A DNA stretch of 64,000 nt from Guptibacillus hwajinpoensis (GTDB lineage: Bacteria; Bacillota; Bacilli; Bacillales; Guptibacillaceae). Of this stretch, positions 7,942 to 16,190 are shown in pieces. How positions within the stretch are numbered: the first letter of the stretch is position 1; every line of letters begins with the position of its first letter. Where the stretch lies: NCBI RefSeq assembly GCF_005144865.1, contig NZ_SWFM01000002.1:62001-126000 (forward strand), read 5' to 3'. The translations under genes and the position numbers were made by a program. The notes under the pieces are model-generated. The model saw nothing but the letters and a program-made list of their open reading frames with translations. It was not told the origin of the DNA and did not search any database.

Positions 7942-9681
7942 TTACAGGACAACCGAAGATTCTGAAGGAAGCGGGCCGTAGAATACTTCACGCTCATCTG
8001 TTTTCGGATGATAGTAAACAAGTAAAATATTTTTTTGATTAGGTTCTTCAGCGCTTGGTAGAACATCAATGACAGTGTGCTTATGGAGATCGCGTTCTGA
8101 TAGGTTTAGCGCTTGATAAGCTTCGCCAAGCAGGAGCGGATTTTCGCTAATCAGTTTTAACAAAGGGATTTCTTCCTCTTTCGGAAGACGGTCGCTCCAC
8201 CAAACAGTACGCGGCTTCTTTTTCGATTTAGAAAGATAATCAATTTTCATCAATGTTGTGACGTGATTCAAATGGTCAGGCGCATGCAGGCTAATAAAAG
8301 CAGCAAGGCGACGGAAAAGGTCTTCGAGCTGGTGTCCGATCCGTGACCAGCCTTTTCCTTCCCAGTAGCTTCCGAACTCCTGGAAAAAGTCAAAAGGAGA
8401 TGGAAAGACTGTTGTTACTAAATATTCAATCGTTGTATCCATTCGATGGTCGTTCCAGTATTTCTCAAGCACATCTTCTACCTGTTTAATGCGAATAACG
8501 TCATCAAACGATAGAACGTTATTTCCGAGGATTTCATATGGGGCGTTATCCATATAAAGGTAGCCATGCTTTTCAGCGCTTAGACGGACACCTGTACCAC
8601 GAAGCATTTTAAGAAATCCAAGCTGTAGCTCTTCTGGTCGGAAAGAGAAGACATCGTTGAACGTTTTACGGAACGAATTGTAATCTTCTTCAGGAAGACC
8701 TGCAATTAAATCAAGATGCTGGTCAATCTTTCCGCCTTCTTTCACCATTGTGACAGTACGTGCGAGTTTCTCGAAGTTCTGCTTTCGCATCACAAGCTCG
8801 TTCGTCTCATCATTTGTGGATTGAATCCCAATCTCGAATCGGAAAAGTCCTGTTGGTGCTTCACGGTTAAGAAATTCGAGTACTTCTGGACGCATTATGT
8901 CAGCTGTAATTTCAAATTGAAATACGCATCCTGGTCGATGCTCATCAATTAAGAATTGAAACATATCAATCGCATAGTTTCTTCGAATATTGAATGTTCG
9001 ATCGACGAACTTGATTGTTTTGGCTCCATTATCCATTAAATACCGAAGTTCTTCCTTCATGCGTTCGGCTGGGAAATACCTGACACCCACTTCAATAGAG
9101 GAAAGGCAGAATTGACAGGAATAAGGACAGCCGCGACTTGTTTCAACATAGGTAACACGACGCCCGAGATCGGAAAGATCTTCTTCAAATCGGAAAGGAG
9201 AAGGAATCTCACTTAAGCTGAGCTTTGGCGCTGGTGGATTAATATGATTGACGCCTTCTTTACGGTAAGCAATGCCTTTTACATGTTCGGTATCTCCTGC
9301 TTCAATAGACTGAAGCAGATGTTTGAACGTTTCTTCGCCTTCACCCATTACAATATAGTCGGCCTGTGGAATGCGGTCGAGCCACTCATACACATCATAT
9401 GAAACTTCTGGCCCACCGAGTACAATGGTTAATGACGGATTTACTTTCTTCAGCATTTCAATAACCGGAATCGTCTCTTCAATATTCCAGATGTAGCAGC
9501 TAAATCCAATCACATCTGCTTTCATGCTATGAAGATCACTTACAATATTCATAAGAGGATCTTTAATCGTATATTCTGCCATCTTGACGTCATACTCAGG
9601 GGCAGCGGATGCTTTTAAGTAACGCAACGCGAGACACGTGTGGATAAACTTCGCATTTAGCGTACTAACAACAATCTTCAT
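7942..9681 (-). CDS. B12-binding radical SAM protein with DUF4080-type C-terminus
   Basis: The product has 579 residues. An N-terminal Rossmann-like cobalamin-binding domain (about 1-140, with VIGFSCYIWN and VLGGPEVSYD) is followed by a radical SAM barrel whose [4Fe-4S] cysteines are C185-x3-C189-x2-C192 (GCPYSCQFC). The C-terminal third resembles the DUF4080 extension. Such enzymes use adenosyl radicals, often for methylation of unactivated carbon, but the substrate of this widespread Bacillus family is not known to me. The ATG at 9681 follows GGAGTTGG. It stands alone between convergent and divergent neighbours. Confidence 0.85.
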   Translation of the reverse strand: MKIVVSTLNAKFIHTCLALRYLKASAAPEYDVKMAEYTIKDPLMNIVSDLHSMKADVIGFSCYIWNIEETIPVIEMLKKVNPSLTIVLGGPEVSYDVYEWLDRIPQADYIVMGEGEETFKHLLQSIEAGDTEHVKGIAYRKEGVNHINPPAPKLSLSEIPSPFRFEEDLSDLGRRVTYVETSRGCPYSCQFCLSSIEVGVRYFPAERMKEELRYLMDNGAKTIKFVDRTFNIRRNYAIDMFQFLIDEHRPGCVFQFEITADIMRPEVLEFLNREAPTGLFRFEIGIQSTNDETNELVMRKQNFEKLARTVTMVKEGGKIDQHLDLIAGLPEEDYNSFRKTFNDVFSFRPEELQLGFLKMLRGTGVRLSAEKHGYLYMDNAPYEILGNNVLSFDDVIRIKQVEDVLEKYWNDHRMDTTIEYLVTTVFPSPFDFFQEFGSYWEGKGWSRIGHQLEDLFRRLAAFISLHAPDHLNHVTTLMKIDYLSKSKKKPRTVWWSDRLPKEEEIPLLKLISENPLLLGEAYQALNLSERDLHKHTVIDVLPSAEEPNQKNILLVYYHPKTDEREVFYGPLPSESSVVL

Positions 9682-9791
9682 TCTTTTCCAACTCCTGCAT
9701 CGTTAATTCCTTCATTATATCATCTTCAGGAAAATTTAATCAGTTACAGAATAAGGAACTTACAATCTGATTATTCGGAAAATATTTGAAA

Positions 9792-9805
9792 TGAAAACGC
9801 TTACG
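9792..9805. promoter_or_regulatory. possible CcpA (cre) site
   Basis: TGAAAACGCTTACG matches the catabolite-responsive element pattern TGWAARCGYTWNCW at 13 of 14 positions. It lies 37 bp upstream of the methyltransferase start, where a bound CcpA would interfere with transcription. A single match of this length is only suggestive. Confidence 0.35.
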
Positions 9806-9841
9806 TGAGAGAATAGATGAAAAAAGCAGGGAGTGACTCAA

Positions 9842-10888
9842 GTGGAACTTGCTTCAATAACGCCGGAACATCCTTTTTCAGAACAGGACTTCGAGTATAC
9901 TGCACTTTTGCCAAGTTATCGGGTTGATCTACGAAATGCAAGAAACGAACAGTTGGATCGATTTCTGAACGCCAACGTCGTGAGTGACTGGTCGCAGCTG
10001 TCATGGAAAGAGATTGGTAGGCCGTTTGAAGTAAAGAAGCTTGCGAAGGAAAGGAAAGATTGGGAAAGAGAGCATGAGCAGGACATGCCTGTTAAAACAT
10101 CCTGGGAGTATTTCAATCGTTCTTTTCATAATCTATTTATGCAGGACGTACCTGCCGAGCAGCAGCGCTTGAAGTCATCGATAAAAGATAGTTTCAAAGG
10201 TTTTCATCTTCGTGATATTAAGCAAGGACTTGGAGAAATGGCGCGACTATCACTCTGGAACTACGTTCACCGTATTGAAGATGGCATTTGGGATCCGCGT
10301 GGAAAACGAGCCCTTTTTGATGGACTGGACGTGAAAAATCCTCGTATTCTTTTTCTCGGTGCGGCTGAAGGATATGAAGCTATGCAATTACACGCTATGT
10401 ATCCTGGTGGAGAAGTTGTCATGGTTGATTATGATGCTTTTTGTAAGACGGATCGTTTTGCGCATTTTCCGAACACATATCCATTCCTTGGCACGAATCC
10501 CCAAACGGGCGCTCCAAAGGTATGGTACAAAGATCAAATGAACATTACGTATCTTGTAAAAGATATCCGCGATCTCGATTTTCATAAAGAGTTTGATATT
10601 GTGTTGAGCGTAGGCTTACTTGAACATGTGCCTGATGAGCACAAGCCAGCCATACTAGAGTGGCATCGAAAATTCGTGAAGGATGATGGTTATGTAATTA
10701 TGACCACACCACGGAATCAAATGAAATCGAGAATCTATTATTACGTGATGGCCGATATGATGAACCATACGTATCGTGAATTAATGGATATCCGGCAGAT
10801 GGGTCTATATGCCTATGAGAACGGTTTGGATATTGTCAGGCATGGGTTTATTAAAGTGCACAATGGCATTATCGCAAGAGCGCGTTAG
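9842..10888 (+). CDS. class I SAM-dependent methyltransferase
   Basis: The product has about 348 residues. The SAM-binding motif I is ILFLGAAEGYEAMQL, the acidic end of strand 2 is VVMVDYD, and the later strand is DIVLSVGLLEHVPDE, typical of the Methyltransf_11/25 group. An N-terminal helical region of about 170 residues precedes the catalytic domain and has no family I recognise. GTG at 9842 is chosen because AGGGAGTGA lies 7-8 bp upstream. The in-frame GTG at 9833 sits inside that ribosome binding site. The substrate is unknown. Confidence 0.8.
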   Translation: MELASITPEHPFSEQDFEYTALLPSYRVDLRNARNEQLDRFLNANVVSDWSQLSWKEIGRPFEVKKLAKERKDWEREHEQDMPVKTSWEYFNRSFHNLFMQDVPAEQQRLKSSIKDSFKGFHLRDIKQGLGEMARLSLWNYVHRIEDGIWDPRGKRALFDGLDVKNPRILFLGAAEGYEAMQLHAMYPGGEVVMVDYDAFCKTDRFAHFPNTYPFLGTNPQTGAPKVWYKDQMNITYLVKDIRDLDFHKEFDIVLSVGLLEHVPDEHKPAILEWHRKFVKDDGYVIMTTPRNQMKSRIYYYVMADMMNHTYRELMDIRQMGLYAYENGLDIVRHGFIKVHNGIIARAR

Positions 10889-10947
10889 TAGCCTTCCGAT
10901 TCTAACTATGGTAAAAGTGGGGTGAAGTGATCAATAGGAGGGATTTG

Positions 10948-11421
10948 ATGAGTGTCCATTCATTTACTGCAGAAACGCTTCAAGGAAAAGAGGTTCCGTT
11001 ATCTGAATACAGTGGGAAGGTTCTTCTCATTGTGAATACGGCTAGTAAATGTGGTTTAACGCCACAGTATGAGGGGCTCCAAGAATTATATACGTCTTTT
11101 GAAGATAAGCCTTTTGAAATTCTTGGATTCCCTTGTAATCAGTTCGGTGCTCAAGAACCTGGATCAGAGGAAGAAATTGAAGAGTTTTGTTCGATTAATT
11201 ATGGTGTAAGCTTTCCAATGTTCGCGAAAGTGGACGTGAATGGAGAAGACGCACATCCTTTGTACAAGTACTTAACGAACGAAGCACCTAACGTGCCACA
11301 TGAAGATATTCCATGGAACTTTACGAAGTTTTTGATTGATCAAAATGGTCAAGTCATCAAGCGCTTTGAGCCGAAAACAGAACCATCGTCTATTAAAAAA
11401 GAGATTGAAGGAATGCTCTAA
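10948..11421 (+). CDS. bsaA: glutathione peroxidase family protein (BsaA-like thiol peroxidase)
   Basis: The 157-residue thioredoxin-fold peroxidase has catalytic Cys35 in NTASKCGLTPQY, the second family motif FPCNQFGAQEPG, and the Trp-containing WNFTKFLI. Bacillus members use cysteine instead of selenocysteine and are probably reduced by thioredoxin or bacillithiol systems rather than glutathione. The role is detoxification of organic hydroperoxides in the cytoplasm. ATG at 10948 follows TAGGAGGG, so the longer in-frame start at 10927 is not needed. A small membrane protein gene follows 54 bp downstream. Confidence 0.92.
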   Translation: MSVHSFTAETLQGKEVPLSEYSGKVLLIVNTASKCGLTPQYEGLQELYTSFEDKPFEILGFPCNQFGAQEPGSEEEIEEFCSINYGVSFPMFAKVDVNGEDAHPLYKYLTNEAPNVPHEDIPWNFTKFLIDQNGQVIKRFEPKTEPSSIKKEIEGML

Positions 11422-11475
11422 AAAAGGTTCGAATGTTGTCGAAACGGGGTATATCATTTTTGAGGTGATCTCGAA

Positions 11476-11673
11476 ATGAAATGGTGGATTCCGTTTTGCT
11501 ATATGATTGGCACGTTTCTAGGAGCGATGTTCAGTGGCTGGAACATGGACCGGGAATGGGATGTGTTTCCTTCATTTGCAATGGCAATCACAGCATTTTT
11601 TATAAGTCTACTATACATCGTCGTTCGCGGCATCGTTCCAAAAGTCTTAGATCAAAAAACCCTGCGCAGCTAG
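11476..11673 (+). CDS. small two-helix membrane protein, unknown function
   Basis: This 65-residue product has two hydrophobic segments (about 4-20 and 33-52) separated by a short polar turn containing NMDREWD, then a basic tail. GAGGTGAT lies 8 bp upstream of ATG, so it looks translated. I do not recognise the family. It may be read through from the glutathione peroxidase gene. Its stop codon falls in the loop of the terminator hairpin. Confidence 0.7.
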   Translation: MKWWIPFCYMIGTFLGAMFSGWNMDREWDVFPSFAMAITAFFISLLYIVVRGIVPKVLDQKTLRS

Positions 11674-11690
11674 TGCACAGGGTCTTTTTT
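11659..11690 (+). terminator. rho-independent terminator overlapping the end of the small membrane protein gene
   Basis: ACCCTGCGCA and TGCACAGGGT form a 10-bp stem with one mismatch, followed by CTTTTTT. The stop codon TAG is in the loop. Confidence 0.85.
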
Positions 11691-11739
11691 CTATGGTGTT
11701 TTCTGTGGTGAATTTCCGCTTCAATTAGCTATGATTTGA

Positions 11740-11964
11740 GGTTTTCTATAGAAAAATCTTTTAAAAGAATTTTTCGTATGAGAGGTTACACTTAGCTGAT
11801 TGGAGCGGAAGGATGCTCGACTCCTGCGGGACTAGCGGGACAGGTGAGACCCCACAGGCACGCCCAAGCGTGCCGAGGAGGCTCAGCGCCCGCCCCGCGG
11901 AAAGCGAGCATCCTGGAGCGGAAATTAACCCACTCATATAGCGACAATTTTTGAGAAAAGAACC
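11740..11964 (+). mobile_element. MITE-like dispersed repeat, copy 1 (degenerate ends)
   Basis: The core at 11793-11928 shares a highly conserved roughly 130-bp sequence with three other intergenic copies in the window. The long inverted repeat GGATGCTCG / CGAGCATCC (11811-11819 and 11905-11913) closes a structured body, and GGCACGC/GCGTGCC forms a central hairpin. The outer ends GGTTTTC and GAAAAGAACC are poor matches to each other, and no target duplication is seen, so this is an older copy. It abuts the 3' end of the DUF429 gene. Confidence 0.75.
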
Positions 11965-11966
11965 TT

Positions 11967-12602
11967 TCAACAACTAACTGGAAATGGGTGAAAAGGAGGC
12001 TCGGCAGGATAGAGAAATTCAGATTTGTCTTGTTTCCATTTCCATGCGGCATAAGCAGCGAGACAGGCATCGAAGGAGTGGGACGATTGAAGCACATCAG
12101 TTGGTATGTCTTTAACACCGTCTTTTTCGAGAAACGCTTTAAGGTTGTGACGAGGATCAATTTCTAATTTATAGGTTAAGACAGAAGATAGGTCCGGCGA
12201 ACGTAAACCAACTGCAGCTCCTGGATGAACTTCAACAATGCTAGCAGAGGTTGTGGTTGATAAGCCTCTTGAAAGCGTAATTCCTCGTAGCGTTAAGTAA
12301 ACCATTCGCGTCATGGTAGGGGTCATTATCGATCCGCTTTTCATTCCTTTTGCGATAATTTCTTTCCTTAGAGCACGATCGGCTTTCCGATCTCCTCCGC
12401 CAGGTTGATAGGAGAGCGGCGCATCAATGCCGATGACGACTGAGTCTGTTTGCTCTTGTAACAGCTCATAAATCTCCTCATCTGTTACACCATTAACGAT
12501 TTGCTGGAACGTAAGGTGGGAGTCATCTCCTTTAAATAAGGCGATAGACGTTTCTTTTGTATTGGACGGGCCGGATAGGTCAATACCTACATATATGGTC
12601 AT
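11967..12602 (-). CDS. DUF429 domain-containing protein
   Basis: The product has 211 residues from ATG at 12602, chosen because GGAG lies 9 bp upstream; the longer reading begins with 12 residues that have no ribosome binding site. It opens with the RNase H-like strand YVGIDLSGPSN and contains VVIGIDAPLSYQPGGGDRKADRALR, both typical of DUF429 proteins. The family is predicted to be nuclease-like, but no function has been shown to my knowledge. It is transcribed away from the exporter gene at 12710. Confidence 0.75.
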   Translation of the reverse strand: MTIYVGIDLSGPSNTKETSIALFKGDDSHLTFQQIVNGVTDEEIYELLQEQTDSVVIGIDAPLSYQPGGGDRKADRALRKEIIAKGMKSGSIMTPTMTRMVYLTLRGITLSRGLSTTTSASIVEVHPGAAVGLRSPDLSSVLTYKLEIDPRHNLKAFLEKDGVKDIPTDVLQSSHSFDACLAAYAAWKWKQDKSEFLYPAEPPFHPFPVSC

Positions 12603-12709
12603 ACAGATTTCTCCTTCAGAGTTTTTTTGAGTACACATTAAGTTGAAAACGGGTTCATGTAAACCCGATACGTACGTTATAATGAAAGAATAGAAACGGA
12701 CTGATAACT

Positions 12710-13753
12710 ATGGTGGAACTGAAACAGAAAGTATTTAAATTTGTAGGCGGAAGAATTCTGAAGACAGGTCTGGCAGCTTTTTTGACGGCCTGGATTTGTG
12801 ATGCGCTTGGGCTACCTGTTCTATTTGCGGTCATTACGGCCATTGTAACAGTTGAGCCAACGGCATCAGATTCCATCAAAAAAGGAATCGTACGTTTTCC
12901 AGCCGCCGCAATCGGTGCCGGGTTTGCCATGTTGTTTGAATCCTTTCTTCATCAATCTCCTTTCACATACGCGCTAGCCGCGACCTTCACACTTATTGCT
13001 TGCCACAAGCTTGGTTTTGATGACGGTATGCTTGTTGCAACGCTTACTGCAGTAGCGATGATCCCGGATACATCGGGAGATTACATGTCTTCATTTGTCT
13101 TTCGTCTCAGCACAACGTTAATCGGAATTGTTGTCTCAACGGCTGTAAACTATTTCGTGATGCCCCCCAAATTTCATACGATGATTAACGAGAGTGTCGA
13201 GCGACTTTACCACAATGCAGGTGATTTACTTGAGCAAATTATTGCAGATTTACCGCATGCTAGAAAACAGACGCTTGTATATCAACGTTTAAGTCGAGAT
13301 CTTGAACGGACGTATAAATTAATCTCCTACCAGCGAGAGGAATGGAAGTACCGGAGACACAGCATGCATGACGTTCGTAGCTTTTCCGTCGTCCTAAAGA
13401 AGCTCGAATACTTGCAGAAAATCCTTTATCACCTGGGCAATATGTTGTTTACAGATACAAGAAAAGGCATGGATGAAGAAGACCATCGCATTATTTGTGA
13501 GGCGGGTCATTCGATTTCAAGAGCATTTCATAAACCGTCCAACCAACTTACACAAAAGCATTTAGAGAGTATCGAGAAGTTGGACGAGTTGTTTCATCGA
13601 CTCGATAATGAGCGAACAGAAGTGGATGAGCCACGGCATCATTTTACTGGAAAAATGATTATTATTTTTGAACTTCTCTCTTTAAATGATGTGATTGATG
13701 ACCTCTACACGTTGGAAGAGAAAGAAGATCGATACAGCAAAAGGGAGAGATAG
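12710..13753 (+). CDS. aromatic acid exporter (ArAE) family / FUSC-like membrane protein
   Basis: The product has 347 residues. The first roughly 150 carry a set of transmembrane helices with the family pattern 'AIVTVEPTASDSIKKG' and 'RFPAAAIGAGFAML'. The remainder is a cytoplasmic, charged helical domain ending in KEDRYSKRER. It resembles the YqjA/DUF939 group of aromatic acid or multidrug efflux proteins; the substrate is not evident. Only a weak ribosome binding site (CGGA) precedes ATG. The stop codon is 2 bp from the start of the SLAP-domain gene, so the two are co-transcribed. Confidence 0.8.
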   Translation: MVELKQKVFKFVGGRILKTGLAAFLTAWICDALGLPVLFAVITAIVTVEPTASDSIKKGIVRFPAAAIGAGFAMLFESFLHQSPFTYALAATFTLIACHKLGFDDGMLVATLTAVAMIPDTSGDYMSSFVFRLSTTLIGIVVSTAVNYFVMPPKFHTMINESVERLYHNAGDLLEQIIADLPHARKQTLVYQRLSRDLERTYKLISYQREEWKYRRHSMHDVRSFSVVLKKLEYLQKILYHLGNMLFTDTRKGMDEEDHRIICEAGHSISRAFHKPSNQLTQKHLESIEKLDELFHRLDNERTEVDEPRHHFTGKMIIIFELLSLNDVIDDLYTLEEKEDRYSKRER

Positions 13754-13755
13754 CG

Positions 13756-14133
13756 TTGACCTTATTATTTGAGGAGAAATGGGACAAGACAATTGCTCCA
13801 AGTGATCGGAAAATGTTCCAATCCGTTTACGAACAGAATCCTATACAAGAAGGGAGATTAGAGTTTATTCCGGTTAGGGCTGCATTCAACCATCAAGGAT
13901 GCGTACTTGCATCTGTTTGCATTCTAAATGGGAAGGACGACTGGCGATTACAAAATCGCTTGCTATATTACAAGGAACAGGAAGATTTAGTGGCTGAGGG
14001 TCGTTTCACACATGATCTCCTTGTTCCTTCTCACACAGCTGTTCCGTGGACGTTTATTTTTCACCCTAACTCGTTTATTCGGCCTCCATCTCTTCAGCAT
14101 TGGGAAATTTCACTACAAAACGATCATAAGTAA
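13756..14133 (+). CDS. SLAP domain-containing protein (tentative)
   Basis: The product has 125 residues with a TTG start behind AAGGGAGAG. The pattern LPLLEEGQ-like start, an internal 'VASVCILNGKDDW' strand, and the C-terminal VPWTFIFHPNSF resemble the SLAP beta-domain found in accessory-Sec and S-layer assembly proteins of Bacillaceae. There is no signal peptide, so it would be cytoplasmic. It is placed 2 bp after an ArAE-family exporter gene. The family call rests on pattern memory and could be wrong; otherwise it is a hypothetical protein. Confidence 0.55.
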   Translation: MTLLFEEKWDKTIAPSDRKMFQSVYEQNPIQEGRLEFIPVRAAFNHQGCVLASVCILNGKDDWRLQNRLLYYKEQEDLVAEGRFTHDLLVPSHTAVPWTFIFHPNSFIRPPSLQHWEISLQNDHK

Positions 14134-14347
14134 AAAACATCTGCATTCAACTGATTTTCTCTTTTGTTCGACAGTATTCCACACCGTTGGGTTAGTCGAA
14201 TTAAAACGAAAGGAGTAGAAATGTGGGTGTTTTTTGTTTTATAACAGATACTAGCAATTCTTTCTGTTCCAACGGCTTGTACCATTTATAGGAGCAATAT
14301 GGTATAGTGAATTTGAAATTTTCTAATTATTGAGGTGGGGAGTTGGC

Positions 14348-15316
14348 ATGGGAAAGAAAAGACTACTTAGATTATTCGTAGCTGTACTATCACTAGTGAT
14401 GGTAATTGGAGCTTGTGGGGGATCAGACGAAGAAGCAGATGGATCACCTTCAGAGCTCAGTTTACTAACAGGTGGAACAGGTGGAACATATTTCCCACTC
14501 GGTGGTGAGCTTGCTACTATTATCCAAGATGAAACAGACATCGAGAATGCGAATGCCGAGTCTACTGGCGCGTCTGTTGAAAACATGCAAATTCTCCAAG
14601 ATGGAGAAGGTGATATTGCTTTTACCCAAACAGATATCGCAGCATATGCCACAAAAGGTGAATTAATGTTTGAAGATGGCAAAATGGATAACATTCAGGC
14701 GATTGGAACGCTTTACCCTGAAACCATTCAAATCGTCACACTCATGGAAAGTGGCATTTCCTCAGTAGCTGATCTAAAAGGTAAGAAAGTATCAGTTGGT
14801 GCTCCTAGTAGTGGAACATATGCGAACGCAGAACAAGTGCTAGAAATTCATGGTATTGCAATGGAAGGCATAGATGCCCAACACCTTGCATTTGATGAAT
14901 TAACTGAAGGTATTCAAGAAGGTACGATTGATGCTGCCTTTATTACATCTGGAACGCCAACAGGTGCACTAGAAGGACTATCAGCTATTAAGCCTGTAAA
15001 GATCCTTCCAATTGAAGATAATAAAATCTCTGAGCTAGTTGAAAAATATCCTTACTATGCTGAAGAGACAATTAAGAGTGGGACATATGGCCTCGAAAGT
15101 GATGTTAAAACAGTTGCAGTTCTCGCAATGCTAGTAGCACGCTCAAATCTAGATGAGGATTATGTGTATCAAATGACGAAGGCGATTTTTGATAACTCAA
15201 ATAAAATTACGCATGCAAAGGGTGAATTTATCACAGCTGACACCGCTCTAGAAGGTGTTGGGATTGATCTTCATCCAGGAGCGAAAAAGTACTTTGATGA
15301 AAAAGGGATCGAGTAA
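14348..15316 (+). CDS. TRAP transporter TAXI-family solute-binding lipoprotein
   Basis: The product has 322 residues from ATG at 14348, behind GAGGTGGGG. A lipoprotein signal (lipobox IGAC, Cys23) is followed by the TAXI opening 'LLTGGTGGTYFPLGGELA' and 'GASVENMQILQDGEGDIAFTQ'. TAXI proteins deliver a dicarboxylate or amino acid such as glutamate to a fused 4TM/12TM TRAP permease. A DUF1850 gene follows, as is usual, but the expected permease gene is missing from the window. As it stands, the binding protein is an orphan. Confidence 0.88.
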   Translation: MGKKRLLRLFVAVLSLVMVIGACGGSDEEADGSPSELSLLTGGTGGTYFPLGGELATIIQDETDIENANAESTGASVENMQILQDGEGDIAFTQTDIAAYATKGELMFEDGKMDNIQAIGTLYPETIQIVTLMESGISSVADLKGKKVSVGAPSSGTYANAEQVLEIHGIAMEGIDAQHLAFDELTEGIQEGTIDAAFITSGTPTGALEGLSAIKPVKILPIEDNKISELVEKYPYYAEETIKSGTYGLESDVKTVAVLAMLVARSNLDEDYVYQMTKAIFDNSNKITHAKGEFITADTALEGVGIDLHPGAKKYFDEKGIE

Positions 15317-15356
15317 CGCATCAAGAATCTCTTAGAAAAGGATGTGATGGACGCAG

Positions 15357-15914
15357 GTGAAAATCCCGCGTCTTCTTACTATGAACTCTTCTAATTCCAC
15401 AAAACAATTTTTCTTTCAGATCAGTGTAGCACTTGTGCTCATTCTAATTATCTTTATGTACCCTTTCTTTCCAGTCATGGCTGTTGAAAATGGAGAATCG
15501 GGGAAGGTTATTGCTTATATGCCATTCGAAGATGACCCTTCTAGTTTTGATATTCGCTACACCCATTCCGTTCATAAAACACCTGTGCAGGAGTCGTATT
15601 ATATTGCTCAGTCAGGGGAAATCGTGCAGTATGAACTAGCCTATGAAACGTTTGGTGTCGGAATGCCTTCAAATGCAGGGGAAGGTGAGCGATTTGTACA
15701 AGATGAGGAGGGTTATAAGATTAAAGATATGAATCGACAATTTCCCTCCATTGATCTTAGAACAGGTAAGGTTGTCGCAAACCATATTCTTCTTGTGCAG
15801 GGTAAAGAAATTGAACTAAGTACGTTTATTAAACCTGGCTCAAGGGTGCATCTAGAGTCAGCATCGATTAGCTTATGGCAGTGGATGAAAGGAGTTAATG
15901 TTCTTGAACAATAA
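15357..15914 (+). CDS. DUF1850 domain-containing protein (TRAP-TAXI associated)
   Basis: The product has 185 residues. A transmembrane segment (about 18-42) precedes an extracellular domain with IRYTHSVHKTPVQESYY, the DUF1850 hallmark HSVxKTPV. This family is nearly always encoded beside TAXI-type TRAP transporters, between the binding protein and the permease. The GTG start at 15357 follows AAAGGATGTGATGG at a rather long distance; an internal ATG at 15381 is the alternative. No permease gene follows. Confidence 0.78.
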   Translation: MKIPRLLTMNSSNSTKQFFFQISVALVLILIIFMYPFFPVMAVENGESGKVIAYMPFEDDPSSFDIRYTHSVHKTPVQESYYIAQSGEIVQYELAYETFGVGMPSNAGEGERFVQDEEGYKIKDMNRQFPSIDLRTGKVVANHILLVQGKEIELSTFIKPGSRVHLESASISLWQWMKGVNVLEQ

Positions 15915-15954
15915 CCGTCTTTCAGTTGTATATAGCGATTTTTGGAGTATTTAA
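15898..15954 (+). pseudogene. possible 18-codon remnant at the expected TRAP permease start
   Basis: An ATG 8 bp after AAAGGAG overlaps the end of the DUF1850 gene, a typical coupled start, but the frame stops after 18 codons (MFLNNNRLSVVYSDFWSI). The TRAP permease gene is expected exactly here. This may be the beginning of a deleted permease gene, or chance. Confidence 0.25.
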
Positions 15955-16009
15955 AGTTCAGGAAATGGTGGCGAGAGGAAAGAACTAGCTAATGTTTAAG
16001 ACTCGAGTT

Positions 16010-16036
16010 GCTCACAATAGTGGGTGGCTTTTTCTA
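16010..16036 (+). terminator. weak terminator-like hairpin
   Basis: GCTCAC and GTGGGT (two G-T pairs) form a short stem followed by GGCTTTTTCT, downstream of the DUF1850 gene. The rest of the 15955-16190 gap holds no gene that I can support; a loose promoter-like pair (TTATCG / TATACT, 18 bp apart, 16145-16174) precedes fumC. Confidence 0.35.
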
Positions 16037-16190
16037 TGAGAAAAAACGATGCTGCATGCGGATTCCAGGTCGAAGAAGAGTGTGATATGATGTAAGCGTC
16101 GTCATTAATAGAAATTATTTTAAGATAAAGGACTTCACTGCTTTTTATCGAAGTGGAACCTGTTAGCTTATACTTTGAAGGAGGATCACA

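Noticed and set aside
14221-14244. Seven-codon frame (MWVFFVL) behind GAAAGGAG between the SLAP-like and TAXI genes
   Set aside because: Too short to support as a gene; no family and no clear regulatory structure such as a leader peptide attenuator.
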